Assembly (NCBI GenBank): GCA_030142905.1
Contig: JASJOG010000168.1
Location: 587,501-651,500, forward strand
From: Heliopora coerulea
Taxonomy: Eukaryota; Cnidaria; Anthozoa; Scleralcyonacea; Helioporidae
Length of the DNA: 64,000 nt
Reading direction: 5' to 3'
A model generated the notes under the pieces. That model was given only the letters and a program-made list of their open reading frames with translations. It was not told the origin of the DNA and ran no database searches. Position numbers and translations under genes: made by a program. This document shows, one piece after another, positions 44,701-55,242 of the stretch (positions are counted from its first letter, which is position 1; each line of letters starts with the position of its first letter).

Positions 44701-47343
44701 AATGCAGGAGCTTGGGCTCGAAGTTCTGAACGAGTTGCGGTTTCGCTACCGACTGTGGTAAGTTGTGTTGGTTCTTGGTGAGACGTTATAGACTGTTCAA
44801 ATGGATAACTCACTCAGCTGACACCGGAGAAAAGATCACTGTTCACGTATCTTCCAAATGCAAGGTTTATCCAAGAGTTGTGTTTTCTTTTCGTGTTTTG
44901 GTGTTTAGCTGGAGGACTTTATTCCTGAAGTGGAGGACTTCTACCGTCGAAACCACAGTGGTCGAAAATTACAATGGATTCATTTAATGTCAAATGGCGT
45001 GGTACGTTTGTATTTCAATTTATTTGTCCGTTCGTATTTCAATTTATTTGTCCGTTCATACGAATATTTCACGGTCACGTAACATATGGTAATGATGACG
45101 ACACTGGGATTACGTCTACATCTGTAAACAATACAATTTAACGCTAAATACAAAGATAGCTTGTATGGAAAAAGCATTTTAACTTTTTGGAGACAGCGTG
45201 GGGACGTGGTCGCTACAGAACCTTTGGAAATTTTAATCTTAAGCACGCAAGAAACACTGCCTTAATATGTCACTGTAAAAGCTTTCGGAATGGATGATGA
45301 ACAGCTTCCCGCGGATTTATGCAAAGTTTAGTTTAATCGTCATTTTTCGTTTCAGATAACGTTCGTGAATAAAGTAGGCAAATATGATATCGAAGTAACG
45401 ACATTCCAGATGGCTGTGTTGTTTGCATGGAATGAAAGACCTGATGACAAACTTTCTTTCCACGACCTAAGGTTGGTTAATGTTAATCTGGCTAATACTG
45501 ATGTACACTATTTCACAGAGTCAAATGTTCCATGGTTTTTCGAGTGGCGTTTTACAGTAAGAGTAAAACTTTTGCGAGTAATCCCATGGTCAGTTTTTCC
45601 CTAGGTTAGCCACAGAATTACCTGAGTCGGAACTCCGTCGTACATTATGGGTAAGTGATTCAAGTTCTCAAAATTGAGTTAGATAAAGAAGTCGGGATAA
45701 GATGAGGCTATCGTGTATTTTTACATAACAACGTTGTGTGACAACACCTCAGCTATGTAGATGTTTACAAATTCAATTGTTCATTCGTTCTTTCTTGCGT
45801 TACAAAGTTAAGGAAGAACTTTCTCTGTGCTTTCATCGGAATAACCCAATTGCGTAGTTTATTAATCGTTTTTTTTTCTTTTTTGTTCATTGCCCAAAAT
45901 ACTTTACCTTTCAGTCTCTCATAGCTTTTCCCAAACTAAAGCGGCAAATCCTTATTTGCGAACCTGGCGTGCAATCCCCGAAGGAGCTGACGGAAAAATC
46001 CACTTTTTATGTAAATCATAATTTTGCACTTGTGTAAGTGGCTTAGTGTAAGGATTTGGGTAGGTTAGGGAACCAAGGTTTTGTGCTGTAATAAAGGGAA
46101 TGGAAGTTATAATTTTAGACAAGGTGATGGTTCGGGTGGAATGGTGTGAGGTGTGTGGTGAGGTGTGTAGTAAGGTGTGGTTTGGTGTGAACTTTAGTGT
46201 GGCGTGGTTTGGTGCGTGGGGAGGTGTGATATGGTTGGAGGTGATGTCTTCTGTAAGGTGACGTGTGGTTTGGCACGTGAATAATCTGGTGTGGTGTAAG
46301 GTTTGGTTCGATATGGTATGGAAGGAGGTGAGGTTTGGTGTTGTCCGAGGTATGATGTTCTGTTTGGTGTGGTGTAGTGGAGTTGTGGTTCATTGTGGTA
46401 TGTGGTGAGGAAATGTTTGGTATTCTGTGCTGTGCTATGCTGTGCTGGCCTATGCTGTGCTATTGGAAGAAGTATAGTTTGCACTCAGGTGTGGTGGGGT
46501 GTGAGGTTTGGTGTGAGATGGGATAAGTAATAGGTGCGACTTGAGATAAGAGAGGGTAAAATCGAGTGAGGTGTGACGAACAGTGTCATGTTGTCCATAA
46601 AAACGTTGGCGTGTTGTATATCTTCATCGCGTTTGTAGTAAAAATGGGAAACTTCAGAAACGTGGAAAAATCAACTTCATCGGTCGTCTTCAGCTGTCAA
46701 CGGACAGGCATCGTGAAGAAGACAATGAAGCCATTGTTGCTTTAAGGATATTAAGAACTCAGGTAAGCAGTGGTTAATACACGACTTCCTAAGTTTAACA
46801 AGATTTGGGTTTTTAAACTGGATAAAGTACCCCTTGAGTTTGGTTACCTGAAGTTGTTTAGAGCCCGAAGTCTTTTCCCAATACAGATAATAGACACACT
46901 TTTTGACTTTTACCTGTTTGAATTGCTCTTGAGAAGTTGGTAACCTCGACATTTGTCGCATCTTCAGTCTTCTCACAAACCTTACATTCTCTTGATTAGT
47001 TTGCCAAGTCTCCAGGTTGTCAAAAACTATCATACTTTACACCAAATCGTTCTTCTTTAAGAGCCCTCAGAAGTATCCGTTGACGTCGCTTGGGAGTTAT
47101 TTGCCAAATCAAACTTAATTTTATTCATTTTTATAATTTTTCCCACAGGAGGGCATCGTACGGATTATGAAGATGCGTAAAAGTATATCCAATGCACAAC
47201 TTCAGACCGAACTCGTTGAAATTTTAAAAAATATGTTCATACCTCAAAAGAAGATGATCAAAGAACAAATCGAATGGCTCATCGATCACAAATACATAAA
47301 GAGAGACGAAAATGACATCAACCAATTCATATATTTAGCCTAA
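35705..47343 (+). CDS. CUL5: Cullin-5, scaffold of cullin-RING ubiquitin ligase 5
   Basis: Exons: 35705-35841, 36749-36848, 37218-37397, 38216-38357, 39077-39222, 40205-40285, 40650-40743, 41679-41809, 42271-42443, 42889-43024, 43309-43352, 43528-43615, 44329-44449, 44678-44757, 44909-45001, 45356-45471, 45605-45650, 45915-46033, 46639-46762, 47149-47343. All phases close and the protein is 781 aa (human 780 as I recall). The N-terminal cullin repeats bind SOCS-box adaptors through Elongin B/C. The C-terminal cullin homology and WHB domains bind the RING protein RBX2. The neddylation site is Lys725 in [12 protein letters not shown]. Near-identical blocks include [33 protein letters not shown] and [16 protein letters not shown]. 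The final residues are IYLA (human IYMA). Exon 6 donor GTGAAT and exon 16 donor GTTGGT are non-optimal but needed for frame. Confidence 0.98.
36400..36650. repeat. Diverged TTTTACTCTGGCTAA-type repeats, CUL5 intron 1
   Basis: CTGGCATTAGTCAGAGTAAAA at 36416-36436 is the inverted core, and ATTTTACTCTGGCTAATGCC at 36596-36615 the direct core. The two copies therefore face each other within 250 bases. Confidence 0.6.
37024..37112. repeat. Dispersed TTTTACTCTGGCTAA repeat, diverged copy in CUL5 intron 2
   Basis: CTCTCAGGGGTAAGGG followed by TTTATTCTGGTTAATGCCAG and ATTTTACTTAACCTGG align with the other copies. Confidence 0.55.
38521..38900. repeat. Long (CTTC)n-type pyrimidine microsatellite, CUL5 intron 4
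   Basis: About 380 bases of CTTC repeats with CTTT, CTCC and CTGT interruptions, all pyrimidine on the plus strand. Open frames across it (poly Phe-Leu-Pro-Ser) are artefacts of the repeat. Homopurine/homopyrimidine tracts with mirror symmetry can form triplex DNA. Confidence 0.95.
39425..39540 (-). mobile_element. tRNA-derived SINE, copy 3
   Basis: The reverse complement carries GACAGCTCAACTGCTACAGC (A-box-like), GAGTTTGAATCCCATTTAAG (B-box-like) and a tail with AGCAGTGTAGGCTTATC as in copies 1 and 2. Lies in CUL5 intron 5. Confidence 0.65.
40805..41465. repeat. GTTGGT/GTTGGTCCTT minisatellite, CUL5 intron 7
   Basis: About 660 bases of (GGTGTT)n-type repeat. The central part 41180-41410 is a regular GGTCCTTGTGTTGGTGTT higher-order unit. 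Long open frames in two plus-strand frames come from the 6-base period and are not genes. On the G-rich plus strand the tract could form G-quadruplex-like structures (inference). Confidence 0.95.
42105..42185 (-). repeat. Possible tRNA-like SINE head, CUL5 intron 8
   Basis: The reverse complement gives AATCCGCGTAGCTCAAATAG..TGAGTCTCTCACTGG.., resembling a D-arm/anticodon-arm, but the B-box is poor. Confidence 0.3.
44507..44665. repeat. AT-rich tandem duplication, CUL5 intron 13
   Basis: Two units of about 80-90 bases, each with TATATTGTACATTATACA, GTATATTATG-like repeats and ACATATCACA(C/T)GAC. Confidence 0.7.
45004..45062. repeat. 26-base tandem duplication, CUL5 intron 15
   Basis: CGTATTTCAATTTATTTGTC with flanking CGTTC occurs twice directly after the exon 15 donor. 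Confidence 0.75.
46115..46560. repeat. GTGGTGTG-rich degenerate low-complexity tract, CUL5 intron 18
   Basis: About 450 bases of irregular GGTGTGGT/GAGGTGTG motifs. The minus-strand open frames here (His/Pro/Thr-rich) are composition artefacts. Confidence 0.85.
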
Positions 47344-48468
47344 CTTTGGCGGGCCTGCTAAACTGGATTTTAGGAGGTTTTATCATAGTGGAATCGGACA
47401 GACGACTTCTTGGCGATTTCGTCACATGGCTGACGCAAGAAGAAGCTAATCATTGCCCATTTTTTCTCCCTCCGGAAAGTACAGTATTTTTTTAGCTAAT
47501 GACCACCTCTTTTTTTGATACAGTAGTCAAACAAAATATTTATCGTGGAAACAGAAGTTTTGGTTGTCAGACAAGCTTGGAGGAGTCTGATAGACATAAA
47601 CATTCGTACACACAGACACACACAAACTAACACTGTCATACAACTATTGAGGGACGAACGAATTAAGAAAACATTTATTTAATATATCGACAGATAAAGT
47701 GAGTAGAAAACGAAAATCATTTGAATGAGATCATACCAATGTATTTCAGACTGACGAGGACAAGTTAGTTTGATGTCATTTTCATATAAAAACAATTGCT
47801 AAATTGCATTTAGTTACAAAGGACATTTACAAGAGCCCAAACCATGTTCGCGTTTTCTTCTCAAATTCTGCCAGTCGGTAAAATACCCAGATGCATCTAC
47901 AAGCAAACAGAGCTTAAAACCGACTATTTTGAGCCGCAAGAGAGCATCCATAGACGTGGAACGCTCACGAAATGAGAAGTCTGGAAAATGGCCGTTAACA
48001 CTACAGTCTTAAAGTAGTATCGACATATGCTTGGAACGCAGTGACAATCTTTGGTGTGTAACAGCGAGAGGTTTGACGAGTTGCTGGTGGCAAACGTATG
48101 GTCATTGGTGTCAATGGAAACCTGTCACTAAGCTGACGACTTATAACTGTGTCCATAGTTAAATAGTTGATAAAGTCATGTATACCCTAATTTCTTCGAA
48201 GCAAACTCGCGAAGCGATGTTTTTTCGTAGCTCCTAACTTGGTAGTGAAGACGGTCCTCGGAATTACCGTTCGTTGTTCATTTCGACTTTTTTTTTTTTT
48301 CCTTGCCCAAGAAAGGTTGATTGTTAATTATTTTTTGAATTCGCTCATTGAAAGCTGAACAAACAACTTTTCGGGCATTTGGTTGAAGAATAGGTTTTCA
48401 CACAGTTTGTTCCATGGGTAATTTGTGTGATTGAACTTCTGTAAGAAGCATATTTTTTTAACAAGAAT
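47344..48468. other. CUL5 3' UTR and spacer to the next gene
   Basis: No gene recognised. A T-run is present at 48289-48300. Confidence 0.45.
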
Positions 48469-50869
48469 ATGTCTGGGATAACTGTCTTGCCTTGGAACAC
48501 GTTCTTGTCATATTCCGAAGGAGAGGTGAGGTAATCTGATATTTTATTTGAATTTTTTACACAATGTAAATGAACATTTGATATTTTCCGTTTACTGAAT
48601 CGATTTTACTGTCGTCGTTATAGTGTAAACTGAGGCGAGATCTGAATAATTCTGAATGCGACCAGTCGAGTTAATGCATGGTCTCTGCACACATATTTCG
48701 AAGCGGTTCAGTTATTTTCCTCAATTATTTTTAGGTTTCCACGAAGCATGTACTGAAAGGTTTTTCTTAAGAATCCAGTCAAAATTTTGGCAACTCCGTC
48801 CTAATGCAGGGGCTTTGGCGTTTTTCGACAGAATGGTCGAATCTTCAAGTGAATAAAAGTTTAAAATTAGGATGAATCACTGAGACAAACAACGAAGTCG
48901 ATAAAAAGTTCTAAAAAAAAGAAATGAACAGCTACAAAAATTATCATGAATTCGGGAGGAGACGATGAAGCGGTCCGGTTTCCAATTTCCTATTCACTTT
49001 TCTTTTTTTCCTTTTTATTATCAGTTGATACATTAAATCGTTGTATCCTTTGATGGTATTGAATTGTATTCCTTGTTTTGTTCAGGACAAACAAAAGTAC
49101 TTTCCCAAAGAAGACTTACTGATCATTGGCTGCGAAACACAACTGACTAACTGGCCAGCGGTAAGTTCAGTAAAAACGTTGGAGGATTTGGAGATGGTCA
49201 AAGTCCAATTGTTCACCAGGCCCTTAATATTGCTCGTGCAGTGTGGAAAGCATGTTCCGGCTGGGCAAAGGTATGTGTGAATAATTTGCTTTACCGGCGA
49301 AAGAACGCACTAATTTATATACAGATTAAAATAGTTGTGTTAATGTTTCCGGTAGGAAAAGCAGAACTTTAACGTAATTATCGAGGTCCAGTCATTAATT
49401 TGTTCCTCAAGTTCCCCATACTAACCATAAATTATGAGATATCAGTAAGAAATGGTCCATGCTATATATGACTTGACCGTGCTGTTGGGCATAGTAACCA
49501 TAATTAAGCTAATAACGTAGTCTTCGCTAACCATAGTTGAAGTCAATCACCTTTTTATACAACTGCTCTCTGCTGTATTCTATGATTGCATTTTCTGACA
49601 AGTATTTTATTCACCAATATTGTGAGATTTAATATTTTCGGATACTGTCATGTCTTCGTCATGCATTTTCCCCTTCTCTCATTTTACTATCCACCTTTCC
49701 TAAGACTGAATAACCGTGGAAGGATTCTTGGTCCCTCTGATCTGGAGTGGTGGGTCATGCCCAGTACTACTCCGTGGAATGAATCCTATCATCCTGTGGG
49801 TACTGGAGCCCAGGACCCACGGCCTGAGCAGTTCCTGCAGGTACAATTCGCCGTCGTCGTCGACACTTCACACCCGGCAATAGAAAGACAGCTTAAAGAT
49901 GGATTCAGAACAGCGGAGGCCTTGTTAAGAAAGAATAAAGCTTTCTGTGTTGAAGTAAGTGTCGCTTGGAGCTACTGAAGAACAGGCCAGGCAGCAAATG
50001 AATTTTATTTAACATTAAAATGCACATTTATACATATCGAGGTATACACTGAGCTTGTTCATATCCAAATACACGTACTTTTGTACATACGGTCACGTAA
50101 ATACACGATTATATTACATATGCACACAGGCTGTCTGCGCAGTAAAAACTTTGCCTAAAATATTGACTGTGCAGATCGAGCCGACAGGCTAACGTCCATT
50201 CAGTTAAGACTGAGATGAAATTTTTTCCCTTCGGAGCGACCACGTTTGGTAAATAACTTATTTACTTCACTTCTTTTTGTTCATATGATCGCTTTTTGTC
50301 AATATTTTAGAGTCTTTGTGGACGGGTACATAACCGGCATGGTCCAAACTGTAAAAACCACACCACTTGTTAACTACTTAGAACGCTTAGATAGGCAAAC
50401 GAACCGTGGTGACTTCACATAATACAACGTACAAAATGGATATATGCATATATACACACAAACTTATACAAACGTAGTTGAGTCACAGTGTAATACCGTT
50501 TCATGCCACTGCTGTTATATCTGTCTCGTTATTCCATTTTTGGTTTAGTTTGACTTCAATCCCGTCATTCTTGACTGGTGGTTAAACCAAGGACCCAAAC
50601 ATTGGCTCAGACTGGATTGCATGGACACAGCATATTGTGTTGGTGGGCGTGTTGGGGTGACCAACACCAGTGAGCCATATCACGCCCTTGATTTTGGAGT
50701 ATGGTGGTCCCTTTGCCTTCCATGTTACTGTTTGTTGGCCATCCCTTATAAGGTGTGGAGAAGACTTGTTTGCCAAATATGGGATCATCACCTCAAGATC
50801 AAAGGGAATGTTCAGGTCGTTTCGAATATTGAAGACTTACAAATGTACAAACGAGCCTTGATGTCGTAG
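48469..50869 (+). CDS. Conserved-looking single-pass membrane protein of unknown function
   Basis: I do not recognise the family. Four exons: 48469-48525, 49086-49270, 49705-49954, 50549-50869, phases 0, 2, 0, giving 270 aa. Exon 3's upstream frame and all junctions (GAG|gtgagg, AAG|gtatgt, GAA|gtaagt) are good. The protein is Trp-rich (LEWWVMP, ILDWWLNQGPKHWL) and has one long hydrophobic segment at about residues 213-231 (FGVWWSLCLPCYCLLAIPY) followed by basic KVWRR, i.e. a membrane helix with a cytosolic positive edge. It ends MYKRALMS. There is no signal peptide and no enzyme motif. It is on the same strand as CUL5, about 1.1 kb after it. Splice-consistent long exons with biased composition make it a real gene in my view. 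Confidence 0.8.
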
Positions 50870-53800
50870 AACTTGTTTCATCTTTGAGGGTTGAGATAAT
50901 TGAGTACAATAACCATGTACACATTAAATGCTTCTTGTAGAAAGCTAACATCCATGCCTAGGCTATATTCGAATATCTGAGGATTTACTGAAAATTTTAC
51001 ATATGAAATAACCATTGTTAGAAAAGAAAAACTATAGTTTTTCCGACTTACATAGATAACTAAATATGCATACATAGCAGCTCTTTAGTAAGCGCGGTTT
51101 GTGAAATCTCTGTCAGTTCTTCATGATTTGACCAATTTAGAAGTTTTCTTTTCACGGTCAATGCCCACGAGGAATTGTTAGTTTGATGAGCATGTTTGCT
51201 TCCCAAAGGCTGGTCATGTAAGTTTCGAGCACGTAGAAGCCATGACAACTTGAAAAGCGATAGAAGTTTGCAAGGTTCTTTTGGGAAAGGTGCTCAGAAA
51301 TTGTGGATTTTCAACCGTATACGAGTGACTTCGTTGCCAAAGAAAAGGTCGCTGTTAAGTGCGAGAAAATATAAAAATATCCGAGTTTTGTAGAGCATGA
51401 AGCCGTTTCTATACATTAACTTCGAATGTCCATTATCTGGATATCGTCGGTACTCAGGCATTTTCTGCAGAAGAGATAAATGGCGACCTCAAATGCGCAT
51501 GCTTTATTCTCCAGCTATAAACTGAGAAAAGTTTCCAGAGCTGCTGTCAGGAATCGACCCCGTAAATTGAATTGAAAACTTCCATTTAAACAGGGTAGTC
51601 CTTTAATAACAAATTACTGTTGTCAATAGGAACCCGTAACATTCTCATTGTCATTGAGATGTTCTAAACACTGAGCTGCACGAGGTCAAATGGTAGCAAT
51701 AAAACAAAATAAATTTAGACGAAACTTGACAAGAAAAGTAGGATCTTTAATACAGCTTATAAAAGTGTTACAATATCAATCCAGAATTACAGAAAGTTAG
51801 GACTTTCCAGCTGGCTGACTGGCTGAATTCAAGTTCAAACTATTCCTAAGTTCTACTGGTCTACACAATTCGATCGGTCGGGTTCCGTGATGTCAGGTTG
51901 GCGTTCTCCCGGTCGATCAAATTTTGGTGTCCAAACAATTTGTATAACTTTGGATTTCCCGCTCTTAAAATACAACACATGGCACATAAGAAGCCTGCGA
52001 CAATATCGTTGTCAGATAAAATAAGGTATTTTCATATCGAATAATACGACATACGGAAGGCCAATTTAAAGGTGATTCCGATTTTTGAGTTTATGAATGA
52101 TGGAAAAACCTTATCCGTCAAACCGAATCTTGTAAGCAAGCTATGGAACTAGTGACTATATTCAAAGATAGCACTGTCGTAGCTGTCACGGACACAGGCC
52201 TTATGTCAAACTGGAACAATTCCTAATGAACTCCAGGGACCAATAACACAGTACACTCCCACATCGTAAAATACAATGCAAAGCAACAGAAGACATACAG
52301 CACAACACACAACATCGGATATCTGAATGCAATATACATGTATATATACCTTATTAGACAGTTTAATGTACAGTACGGCTGGATATTTTATGAGTCGCAA
52401 CGTATTTTGGCAAGCCCGAAGGATGATTCAAAATACAAACGATGAATAAAATATCCAGCCGTAAGGTACACTGAACTGTCTAATAAGTTATTATCCAACA
52501 ACATCAAAGTTTACTTTTTTTACTGGAATTTTCTAAAATTATTACATTATTCTAAACCTGTTGTGGATTGCGCAATATGTGTAATTAATCGTATTCAATG
52601 GCATTGGGAAATAAATTGTTAACAGCTTTTTTCAGAGTCCAGATTACCTGGTGACGAAATATCGCAGGATAATTGTAATCCTCTATTACGTCATGTCCTT
52701 GAAAGAAAGTTGAATCATAGTAACCAGTTAAAAGTAAACCACAGTAACCAGTAAAAAGTGGAAGGTGCTTTAAACTGAAGGTTCGAACCTCGAAGGTTTT
52801 CAGTTACGAAGGTTGGAAGGCTGATTTTTTAACACTCAAATGGTACTCTTGACTTCATCGTTGGCTGTGAGTGATAAGATATCACTTACCGTAAACAAAA
52901 TAGTTTTAACTCATGAATCGTTCATCAAAATTTTTGCGGTGTCCCACAAACTGATGTGTATCAGTCACACCAGCCTTCAACTACGTGTTCAACTAAGCAA
53001 TACAAACCACAAGGTAAATTTTTCCTGGAAAGAATCTAAAAATTTAACAAGTAATTCTGTTAATTAAGTATACACCAATCAGTTCTTAGGGAGAATGCCA
53101 CAAAAAGTTTTTCCTGCAACGAAGACTAATTTACGACATTAAAATGCAACAATTCTTAGTCTCGCTACTTTTGGATTTTTCTCTTGCGTAATAATATTTC
53201 CCGGAAAAGGTGCTGATTATTCAACGGAAGGAAACGGGAACAAACGGAGCGGAACGGACAGTTCCGTAAGATTAGGCTTAAGTTTGGGGTTTAAGAAATA
53301 GGGTTCCGAGTAACCCCAAAAACTCCTGTGATTTTAACGGAACCTGGCAGTATTTAGCTGAAAAAGAAGGGGATGGCACGTAAAATTAGCGATCGGACAA
53401 CGGCGTAGGTTTGCAACCTTTAATCCTGCTTCAAGTGGACTTGATACCTTGTACGTTGCAAACATGAACACAGCAAGGACCACGAAAACAGGATGCCCAG
53501 AGGCACTTGTTCCCTTCCTTTTTGTAAAATGATAAATTTCGTTCCGCAAATTCTATGTCAGCTATAGTAAACATTGCGAGTACAGTGCTGCCAAGAGCTA
53601 AGTATCCTATTTTCTCTCTTTTGGCTGAGGCAGCAAATCAGGAGAAAGGAAAGTAGAAGAGGAATGCAGGCATCCTGGGGTTAGAAATGACGTTTCCCTG
53701 TTGATCAGGATTGACTTGTTAACTTACAAGTAAAATTTAAAGTTCTTAATAATCAGAAATCTTTACTCAGTGTACTGCCGTGATTAGGGTGGCGAATTGG

Positions 53801-54050
53801 ATCCTGCAACCGCATTTGGAGTCGCTTGAAACAAAAACCAGATATCCCAACCAAGTAAAATCTTTTGGCAAACTTAATTTAGCTCATCGACTGCCGGAAA
53901 ACTTTTTTATGAACTTATGAAATTTCCCATCATGTCATCACCGACTTGCAACCATCAAAATATTTGCAAAAAGCCCAGCAGTTTGTCGACCTACATATTT
54001 TGCATTTTGTTTTTCTCAGCCTTGAGAATAGTTCACCTAGTGCTGGCTGC
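50870..54050. other. Gene-poor stretch
   Basis: AT-rich DNA with short frames only. It contains a degraded tRNA/SINE-like patch near 51540-51690 (GGAATCGACCCCGTAAATTG; the reverse strand has a B-box-like TCGATTCC) and the palindrome at 52350-52489. Confidence 0.45.
52350..52489. repeat. Near-perfect 140-base palindrome (foldback element)
   Basis: The left arm (CTTATTAGACAGTTTAATGT, then ACGGCTGGATATTTTAT) and right arm (ATAAAATATCCAGCCGT, then ACACTGAACTGTCTAATAAG) are inverted copies of about 45 bases with few mismatches. Inside, GTATTTTG and CAAAATAC extend the pairing, leaving a loop of roughly 20 bases. Confidence 0.85.
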
Positions 54051-54059
54051 AGAAAGGAC

Positions 54060-54195
54060 AATTAGTGTTAATCTAGGGTTTACAATGACCTGAAGCGGGC
54101 TGCCGGACTATATTAAGGACATTCATAACATAAATAACTTCAAAGTTACCTTAAAAAATGTTTTTAGAAGAATGTTGGATATAAGTTTGTAAATT
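54060..54195 (+). mobile_element. LINE C-terminal relic
   Basis: A short frame reads LPDYIKDIHNINNFKVTLKN.., like the last residues of LINE reverse-transcriptase ORFs (LPxxI..SFKxxLKxxF). It is followed by AT-rich repeats with TAATTATTTTAATTA units at 54240-54360. Confidence 0.45.
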
Positions 54196-54743
54196 TCCCA
54201 AATTTTATCTTTTTCTAACGTTTAAATATTTATATTTGTATGTGAATTTTATATTTAGGTAATTTATTGTATATTTATAATTATTTTTAATTATAATTAT
54301 TTAATTTAATTTTAATTATTTTATAATTATTTATAATTATTAATTATTTTACAATTATTTTTCTTGTACTCAATTACCGAAAAACCTTTTTTGCAGTAAT
54401 TGACTAAATTTCAATTCGATTCGATCTGTTGTCTTAATTTCGTATACTCAATTCCGTATACTGACCAGTCTAGTTCAATTATACAAAAAAAAAAAAAATC
54501 CTGACTGAGTCCCCTCAAACTCTATTGAAGACAATTTAAACTTTATTTGCACTATCGTAAAACTAGCTTTCAAAAGCTAGTTGCAAAACTAAACCAAGCC
54601 GAGCTGGCAAGAAAACAGGAGGCGACGCATGTTCATTTTCCCTCCTTAGGTCTACTTCCGCAACGGATCGCCGTGACGCCTGCCCCCACTTAAAAAAAAA
54701 AAAAAAGGCGTAATATAGAACGAACATAATGTAAATACATAAG

Positions 54744-54974
54744 TTGATGACATTTGATGTCAGGTATTATCTTCCCACCTTCATACCGAACCACAAAACA
54801 CAAACAAGTAAGTTTAATCCTAATAATTATCACATAATTACAGACCATAAACAAGATTACTTAAGAAAATTGAGCTTTGTTAGAGCGGCTCAACTTTGGA
54901 ACAGTCTATTGCAAAATCTAAAAGTGCTTGCTTCTTTTACAGTTACATTACGTGCCATGTTTATCAGTATATAA
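54744..54974 (+). mobile_element. LINE reverse-transcriptase C-terminal relic
   Basis: The frame contains FVRAAQLWNSLLQNLKVLAS, which matches the LWNSLPxxLR..S block found at the C-terminus of the full LINE at 4.5 kb. Isolated fragment. Confidence 0.55.
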
Positions 54975-55242
54975 CTAAGTTACCTGTACCAAACGTCCTC
55001 TTGACTTACTTTTTATCTTCTTTTCCTGAACTCAAAGGAGAAGGACCTAAGTTCCGTTTGCGAGTTTACTGTGCTGAACTAAACAAATCTAAAAACTACT
55101 GCGGTGTTTTATGCCAAAGAAGTCGTTTACAAAGTTGCTGGCCAAGTGTGCAAAGTTCTATGGGTACATACCGATTACCTGAAAAAGAATTATTCCAAAA
55201 TTTAATGCAATGTAAGGACTTGAACGGCCAACTCGTTTTTTC

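Noticed and set aside
46115..46484. Minus-strand His/Thr/Pro-rich open frames
   Set aside because: Composition effect of the GTGGTGTG-rich intron 18 of CUL5.
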